6,555 bases of DNA, taken from assembly GCA_004356265.1 (NCBI GenBank), contig SMXK01000161.1, positions 1 through 6,555 of the forward strand, read 5' to 3'. Below, piece by piece: positions 1 to 4,230 of this stretch (positions within the stretch are counted from its first letter, which is position 1; each line of letters starts with the position of its first letter). Below the pieces are notes generated by a model that saw only the letters and a list, made by a program, of their open reading frames with translations, had not been told where the DNA came from and searched no databases. This DNA is from Bacteroidota bacterium. GTDB taxonomy: Bacteria; Bacteroidota; Rhodothermia; Rhodothermales; UBA10348. Position numbers and translations under genes: made by a program.

Positions 1-1852
1 GGGGAGATATAACAGAAATCAGTTGAACAAAAGGCCATATGATCATTCCTACCAGAGCTGCAGGAATTTCGAATAGTCTCCTCCGAAAATGGCTTCGAAT
101 TTCCATCACTTCGGGAAGCTGAGCCAAAAGAGACGCCAGCGAAATCGGGGAGATATCAGATTTCCCGATAACGTGTTCGCTCCCCTCGTGTAACATCCTG
201 AACTGCACGTCAAGGCCATGAAGACCTCGTATCGTGCTGATAATATCTTGGTTGGCAACATCTTTTGCTGCGAAAATAATTTCCCGGATTTTCTTTATTC
301 GAACCAGATCCCGAAGCTGAGTCATGCTTCCTAATCGAGCCGGCCCGGCCGCCGGATCGACTTCATCAGCCTCGTTTCCTGGGTCGTACGCCATATATCC
401 AGTGAGTATAAATGGGGGAGTCGGATGAGCATCCAGCAGTCGTCCGAGCCGACGAGCTTCATCTGAATCACCAACCAGGACGGCCGTGTGCGGTCCCTGG
501 TGTCTGGACTTCCAGGTGAATCGCCACGCGGTCAGAAACAGTGCGCACAATGGCAGGCTTGTAGCCACAACTATTCTGGAGAACGCCGTTGCTGGAATAA
601 AAAACGCAGCGGATGCAGCGACCAAACATCCGGCCGTTATACCCAAAAGTGCGGCCTTAACTGGATAATCCGAAGATCGTTTGTATCCACCCAGAAAGGC
701 GATGGCCACTATTGTGGAGAGCGCATAACTGAGGGCGACAGATACATAAAACAAAGGTAAAATAGACCGACCGATTGCCGCAAATCGTGCAATGGCCAGC
801 AGAGTTACTGTTCCGTACACGATCAGAAAATCCAGCCCGACAGGGGAGGCGCGCCGAGCGTGATGAGAACAATAACCAAGGCCGGCTCGAATCATTATTC
901 CGGCGCGCAATAACGATTTAACAAATTTTGATTTGTCAGAATCAAAATGTTTTTCGATGAACAATAACATCGCGCCATAAAAGTGGCGAACGTACTGCAG
1001 ATCTCCCTTTTTTGTGGATTCTCCCTTGTAATGAATGATTTCAGTGTAGGGAACGTAAAAGATTTTCCACCCACTCTTCTGCATTCGAAAACACAGATCC
1101 AGGTCTTCGCCGTACATAAAAAAGGCCTCATCAAAAAGGCCGGCAGCGATCCGCCCATTCGAATTTGAACGACCTGGTTCGGAATTGATCAAGGCTTCGC
1201 GTCTGACCATCATGCACGATCCGCTCAGAGCATCGATTTCAGCTACCTCATCTTCCGGCAGATAACTCAGGTTGTAGCGGCCAAATTTTTTGGACTTCGG
1301 GAAAAGTCTGCTGAGCCCGGACATCCGGTAAAAAGCCACTTCAGCCGTTGGAAAGGACCGGCGAGATTCGCGTGCGAAGCTTCCATCCGGGTTGATTATG
1401 CGGCATCCGGCAGCCCCGGCATCAGCGTGTTCATCCATGAAGGACACGAGTACTTCGAGGGTATCCTCCCTGATTATCGTATCCGGATTCAAAATAAGCA
1501 GGTACCGACCTGCGGCCTGCCTGATGCCCACGTTGTTCGCACGACCAAATCCGATGTTTTCGTCATTGGCGATCAAAATCACTTCGGGAAACTGATTCCG
1601 AACCTCTTCCACCGAGTCATCAACCGAGTTGTTGTCAACAACAATTATTTCGACGTTGAGTCTGGTGGCCGCATCTCGGACACTCTGAAGGGTCTGAATT
1701 AGAAATTCCCTGACATTATAATTGACGATAATGACAGAGACGTCCGGCGTGATAACCGACTGGCTTCCGGGCAGTAGCTCGTCGGTCGGATCAGATATAT
1801 GTGAGTCGTGTTCGGACATCGGTCTGAAAGATACGACGGGCAGAATATGCAT
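1..1852 (-). CDS. GT2 glycosyltransferase fused to a membrane and sugar-phosphate-transferase-like region (partial, 3' end off window)
   Basis: The minus-strand frame is open from the ATG at 1852 to the window edge (617 codons). Numbered from that ATG, residues 37-280 form a rhamnosyltransferase (WbbL)-like GT2 domain: nucleotide-fold start DVSVIIVNYN (37-46), VVDNNS (71-76), NIGFGRANN (99-107), the DXD-equivalent NPDT (122-125), SGSCMMV (210-216) and the acceptor-side motif FFMYGEDLDLC (244-254). Such enzymes move a sugar from a nucleotide sugar to a cell-surface glycan on the cytoplasmic face. About four hydrophobic segments follow (roughly 338-356, 364-386, 397-416, 424-443). Next comes a Rossmann-like stretch (455-560, LVGDSDEARRL), resembling the CoA_binding_3 domain of polyprenyl-phosphate sugar transferases, then RRRLFEI and a hydrophobic helix with proline (591-613). 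An in-frame TGA lies just upstream of 1852. ATG 1819 is an alternative start that loses 11 residues. Family assignment of the first domain is secure; substrate is unknown. Confidence 0.92.
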   Translation of the reverse strand, partial: MHILPVVSFRPMSEHDSHISDPTDELLPGSQSVITPDVSVIIVNYNVREFLIQTLQSVRDAATRLNVEIIVVDNNSVDDSVEEVRNQFPEVILIANDENIGFGRANNVGIRQAAGRYLLILNPDTIIREDTLEVLVSFMDEHADAGAAGCRIINPDGSFARESRRSFPTAEVAFYRMSGLSRLFPKSKKFGRYNLSYLPEDEVAEIDALSGSCMMVRREALINSEPGRSNSNGRIAAGLFDEAFFMYGEDLDLCFRMQKSGWKIFYVPYTEIIHYKGESTKKGDLQYVRHFYGAMLLFIEKHFDSDKSKFVKSLLRAGIMIRAGLGYCSHHARRASPVGLDFLIVYGTVTLLAIARFAAIGRSILPLFYVSVALSYALSTIVAIAFLGGYKRSSDYPVKAALLGITAGCLVAASAAFFIPATAFSRIVVATSLPLCALFLTAWRFTWKSRHQGPHTAVLVGDSDEARRLGRLLDAHPTPPFILTGYMAYDPGNEADEVDPAAGPARLGSMTQLRDLVRIKKIREIIFAAKDVANQDIISTIRGLHGLDVQFRMLHEGSEHVIGKSDISPISLASLLAQLPEVMEIRSHFRRRLFEIPAALVGMIIWPFVQLISVISP

Positions 1853-1910
1853 CCTGTATTCTCACCATGATCTTATTCAGGGGTCTCTGGAGTTCGTATT
1901 CTACGTCCCC
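1853..1910. promoter_or_regulatory. Divergent intergenic region between the glycosyltransferase and MATE genes
   Basis: These 58 bases separate two gene starts pointing away from each other, so they, or the ends of the flanking genes, should carry both promoters. I see no convincing sigma-70 box and no Bacteroidota-type TAnnTTTG box on either strand. The 7-mer GTATTCT occurs at 1856-1862 and again at 1896-1902, exactly 40 bases apart. This could be chance or a spaced protein-binding pair. The regulatory role is inferred only from gene orientation. Confidence 0.45.
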
Positions 1911-3302
1911 ATGAACAAGGTCCTGAGAGCGTATAAAAAAGAAATTCGAGCTACACTGATTCTGGCGGCGCCGGTCGTTCTTACTCAGGTGGCTCACATT
2001 TCTATGGGTTTCGTGGATACCGTGATGGTGGGAAGGCTGGGTCCTGCAGAACTGGCGGGGGTTGCTCTGGGAAGCACGATGTTTTTTACGGCGACTATTT
2101 TCTGTATGGGCGTCATAATGGCTGTGGGGCCGATGGTGGCGCAGGCGTATGGCGCCGGTGATGGCGATCCGATCGGGCGCAGTGTACGACAAGGACTTTG
2201 GATGTCGGCGGCCCTTACGATACCGGCATCACTTTTTGTGTGGTTTGCGGAACCGTTCCTGTATCTGTTGGATCAGGATCCGGTTACAATCGCGAAAACC
2301 GTTTCATATTTACAGGCCATATTCTGGGGAATTTTTCCATTCATTGGATTTACGGCGCTGCGCAGTTTCAGCGAGGCTGTTTTCCGCCCGCGTGCGATTA
2401 CCTGGATTGCTCTTTTTGGGGTGCTGGTTAACATAGCCTCTAATTATGCACTTATGTATGGGAACTGGGGATTTCCGGAATTAGGGCTGGCGGGAACGGG
2501 TTGGGCCAGTACAATTGCGCTCTGGACAAATTTTATTCTTGTTATCTTATATGTGGCACTTAAAAAGGATTTCGCAACATATCACATTTTTTCTCGACTG
2601 GGTCGACCGGACCCGCGATATTTCTTGCGCCTTCTAAAAATCGGATCGCCGATTGGCGTTTCGATGGGAATCGAAATGAGTTTGTTCATGATTGCGGTCA
2701 TGATGATGGGCTGGATAGGGTCTGAACAACTGGCGGCTCATCAGGTCGCAATCCAATGCGCCTCATTCACATTTATGATTCCACTGGGTATAGGAATGGC
2801 CTCAACCGTCCGCGTAGGGCATGCCGTTGGTGCGGCTGATTCCAAAGGTGTATACCGGGCGGGCATGGCCGGTCTCATCCTTTCCTTTGCGTTCATGTTC
2901 ATGGCAGCCATGTTATTCTGGTTGGCGCCCCGTGCCGTGATCTCGTTATACCTGGATCTGGATTCTGCCGCTAACGGGCCTGTGATAGAAATAGCTGTAG
3001 GTTTATTGGGTATCGCAGCCGTATTCCAGGTATTTGATGGCATACAGGTCTCGGCGATGGGTGCATTACGAGGGCTGAAAGATACCCGCGTGCCAATGTT
3101 GCTGGCACTGTTCTCCTATTGGCCCGTCGGATTGACAACGGCGTATGTGCTTGCATTTCCCTTGGAAATGGGCGAAAAAGGACTGTGGTGGGGCCTGGTT
3201 ACAGGACTGGCCACCGCTGCAATTCTAATCTTGGGAAGGTTTCTTAAACTCACGTCCGGTACGGCCGACTACACGAAGTATTCTGATTCAAACGCTCCGT
3301 GA
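1911..3302 (+). CDS. MATE family efflux transporter, NorM type
   Basis: Inner-membrane multidrug exporter of the MATE family, which expels cationic drugs and metabolites in exchange for Na+ or H+. The product is 463 residues, the normal length for NorM-like members, with about 12 hydrophobic segments in two six-helix halves. The first half opens with the typical APVVLTQVAHISMGFVDTVM (20-39) and continues with GRLGPAELAGVALGS. The acidic residues match the cation-site pattern of Vibrio cholerae NorM: D36 in TM1, E255 in TM7 (SMGIE) and D376 in TM10 (VFQVFDG). RSFSEA (151-156) and GIGMASTVRVGHAVGA (293-308) are also family-like. I chose ATG 1911 because the hydrophobic family start follows directly. 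The frame stays open upstream to 1722, but that extension runs antisense through the glycosyltransferase gene and looks unlike MATE. No Shine-Dalgarno is evident. Substrate and coupling ion cannot be read from sequence. Confidence 0.93.
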   Translation: MNKVLRAYKKEIRATLILAAPVVLTQVAHISMGFVDTVMVGRLGPAELAGVALGSTMFFTATIFCMGVIMAVGPMVAQAYGAGDGDPIGRSVRQGLWMSAALTIPASLFVWFAEPFLYLLDQDPVTIAKTVSYLQAIFWGIFPFIGFTALRSFSEAVFRPRAITWIALFGVLVNIASNYALMYGNWGFPELGLAGTGWASTIALWTNFILVILYVALKKDFATYHIFSRLGRPDPRYFLRLLKIGSPIGVSMGIEMSLFMIAVMMMGWIGSEQLAAHQVAIQCASFTFMIPLGIGMASTVRVGHAVGAADSKGVYRAGMAGLILSFAFMFMAAMLFWLAPRAVISLYLDLDSAANGPVIEIAVGLLGIAAVFQVFDGIQVSAMGALRGLKDTRVPMLLALFSYWPVGLTTAYVLAFPLEMGEKGLWWGLVTGLATAAILILGRFLKLTSGTADYTKYSDSNAP

Positions 3303-3309
3303 GCAGGCC

Positions 3310-3352
3310 GGGATCTGTCCGGAGACCCGTCCAGAGACCTGTCCTGGGATCT
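3310..3352. repeat. Degenerate 12-base tandem repeat, about 3.6 copies
   Basis: Three adjacent 12-base units occupy 3314-3325, 3326-3337 and 3338-3349, with consensus YCYGTCCNGRGA. Each pair of units agrees at 9 of 12 positions. The phase continues at both ends: GGGATCT occurs at 3310-3316 and again at 3346-3352, exactly three units apart. The array starts 8 bases after the MATE stop codon. It does not form a convincing terminator hairpin (only a 4-base CCAG/CTGG stem) and has no T run. It could be an expanded microrepeat or a protein-binding array; function is unknown. Confidence 0.6.
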
Positions 3353-3385
3353 CATACTCGCTGAATCCTCGTAGCATTTTTGACG

Positions 3386-3407
3386 GAAATTCAATTTCAG
3401 AAATGAA
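3386..3407. promoter_or_regulatory. AT-rich interrupted palindrome upstream of actA
   Basis: GAAAT (3386-3390), ATTTC (3394-3398) and GAAAT (3400-3404) alternate, so the middle arm can pair with either neighbour. Allowing one extra base (a3394), TTCA plus TTTC (3390-3398) is the reverse complement of GAAATGAA (3400-3407) about a single central base. That spacing is too tight for an RNA hairpin but suits a dimeric DNA-binding protein. It lies 76 bases before the actA start codon. It is a candidate operator only; chance is quite possible in AT-rich DNA. Confidence 0.25.
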
Positions 3408-3483
3408 GCACTGAATCAGATTATTAGGTAAGTTGACGAATTCAGATTTACCCGGGTTCAACTCATCCAATCATCGCGGCTGA

Positions 3484-4131
3484 ATGGCGCAGATTTTTCC
3501 CAGGAAGGCAAACTTAGTGCCGACCATATCCCTAATCGCTGGCCTGGGCGGCGGCGTTTTTGTGGTTCTTTTCATCTGGTACTATTTCTCCCCGGAATTT
3601 ACAGACGTTGGATACTCCCCCGAGCAGCCAATTGAATTCAGTCACCGGTTTCATAACGGTGAACTGGGACTGGACTGTCAATATTGCCACACAAATGTAA
3701 AAGTCGCTTCGCATTCGAACGTGCCTTCAACGCAGACCTGCATGAATTGCCACAGTCAGATAAAGAAGGATTCTGAAAAATTATTGCCGCTTCGGACCAG
3801 TTTTGACTCGGGAGAGTCTGTGAAGTGGCTGAAGGTTCATCATCTTCCCGATTATGCACAGTTCAGCCATGCGATTCATACGAACAACGGTATTGGCTGC
3901 GAAACATGTCATGGTCGCGTTGACCGGATGGAAGTTTTGACGCAGTCGAAGTCTCTGGCTATGGGTTGGTGTATTGACTGTCACCGGGAGCCGGAGAAAT
4001 ATTTACGGCCTGATTCAGAAGTAACGACAATGGGTTATACCCAACCGACCGATTTTCTCCAACGAAATTTGGAGCGAATCAGACGGGAGAGTATTAAGCC
4101 GCCCACGAATTGTTCAGCTTGTCATTATTAG
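3484..4131 (+). CDS. actA: ACIII pentaheme cytochrome c subunit ActA
   Basis: Electron-transfer subunit of alternative complex III, facing the periplasm. The product is 215 residues. Residues 13-35 form one hydrophobic helix, best read as an uncleaved signal anchor that fixes the protein in the inner membrane. Five CXXCH haem c sites follow: CQYCH (65-69), CMNCH (86-90), CETCH (139-143), CIDCH (163-167) and CSACH (210-214). Extra histidines in FSHRFH (52-57), VHH (118-120) and FSHAIH (127-132) can serve as distal ligands, as in bis-His multihaem cytochromes. Five haems, the single anchor and the adjacent actB identify the ACIII subunit rather than a NrfH- or c3-type cytochrome. The start is forced: an in-frame TGA (3481-3483) abuts the ATG. 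The final haem site ends one residue before the C-terminus. No Shine-Dalgarno is visible. ActA is thought to pass electrons from the ActB clusters to the mono-haem subunit or to the oxidase. Confidence 0.95.
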   Translation: MAQIFPRKANLVPTISLIAGLGGGVFVVLFIWYYFSPEFTDVGYSPEQPIEFSHRFHNGELGLDCQYCHTNVKVASHSNVPSTQTCMNCHSQIKKDSEKLLPLRTSFDSGESVKWLKVHHLPDYAQFSHAIHTNNGIGCETCHGRVDRMEVLTQSKSLAMGWCIDCHREPEKYLRPDSEVTTMGYTQPTDFLQRNLERIRRESIKPPTNCSACHY

Positions 4132-4150
4132 GTAGAAGCAGAAATTCGAT

Positions 4151-4198
4151 AGAAGTCTAAATAGAAATCCCCACAGTCCGGTTCAAGACTTCTTGAGC
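4151..4198. repeat. Overlapping inverted repeats in the actA-actB spacer
   Basis: Two mutually exclusive foldings share bases. AGAAGTCT (4151-4158) is the exact reverse complement of AGACTTCT (4186-4193), with a 27-base loop. TCAAGA (4183-4188) is the exact reverse complement of TCTTGA (4191-4196) with only CT between, and the symmetry extends by one wobble and one G-C pair to 4181-4198. The second form has a loop too short for RNA unless the inner pair opens, and may instead be a DNA palindrome. There is no T tract, so a strong intrinsic terminator is unlikely. Possible roles are transcript processing, partial attenuation between actA and actB, or an operator. Confidence 0.45.
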
Positions 4199-4211
4199 GT
4201 CTCGGTCCACC

Positions 4212-4223
4212 CGGATAAGTCCG
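4212..4223 (+). repeat. Small hairpin directly ahead of the actB start
   Basis: CGGA (4212-4215) and TCCG (4220-4223) pair around the tetraloop TAAG, and the stem ends 7 bases before the actB ATG. The stem is only four pairs, though three are G-C. It lies where a ribosome would bind and could affect initiation if formed. The in-frame stop TAA (4216-4218) sits in the loop. The sequence symmetry is certain; a regulatory role is speculative. Confidence 0.25.
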
Positions 4224-4230
4224 AATTCAA

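Noticed and set aside
486..1702. Several short open frames on both strands between 486 and 1702
   Set aside because: They lie inside the glycosyltransferase gene in other frames and have composition typical of shadow translations, with no recognisable domain.
1722..1910. Upstream in-frame extension of the MATE gene adding 63 residues
   Set aside because: It overlaps the 5' part of the minus-strand glycosyltransferase, whose GT2 motifs are clear, and the added residues do not resemble a MATE N-terminus. Starting at 1911 gives normal family length and places the TM1 aspartate at residue 36 as in NorM.
3303..3360. Intrinsic terminator for the MATE gene
   Set aside because: The only stem is about four pairs (CCAG/CTGG) inside the tandem repeat, with no T run after it.
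3380..3408. TTGACG as a possible -35 promoter box before actA
   Set aside because: At 17 bases downstream the sequence is ATGAAG, a poor -10 match. The other TTGACG at about 3434 also lacks a fitting -10 box.
3288..3470. A 60-codon minus-strand frame across the MATE-actA gap
   Set aside because: Its end includes a translation of the 12-base repeat, it has no recognisable motif or ribosome site, and most of it is AT-rich spacer.
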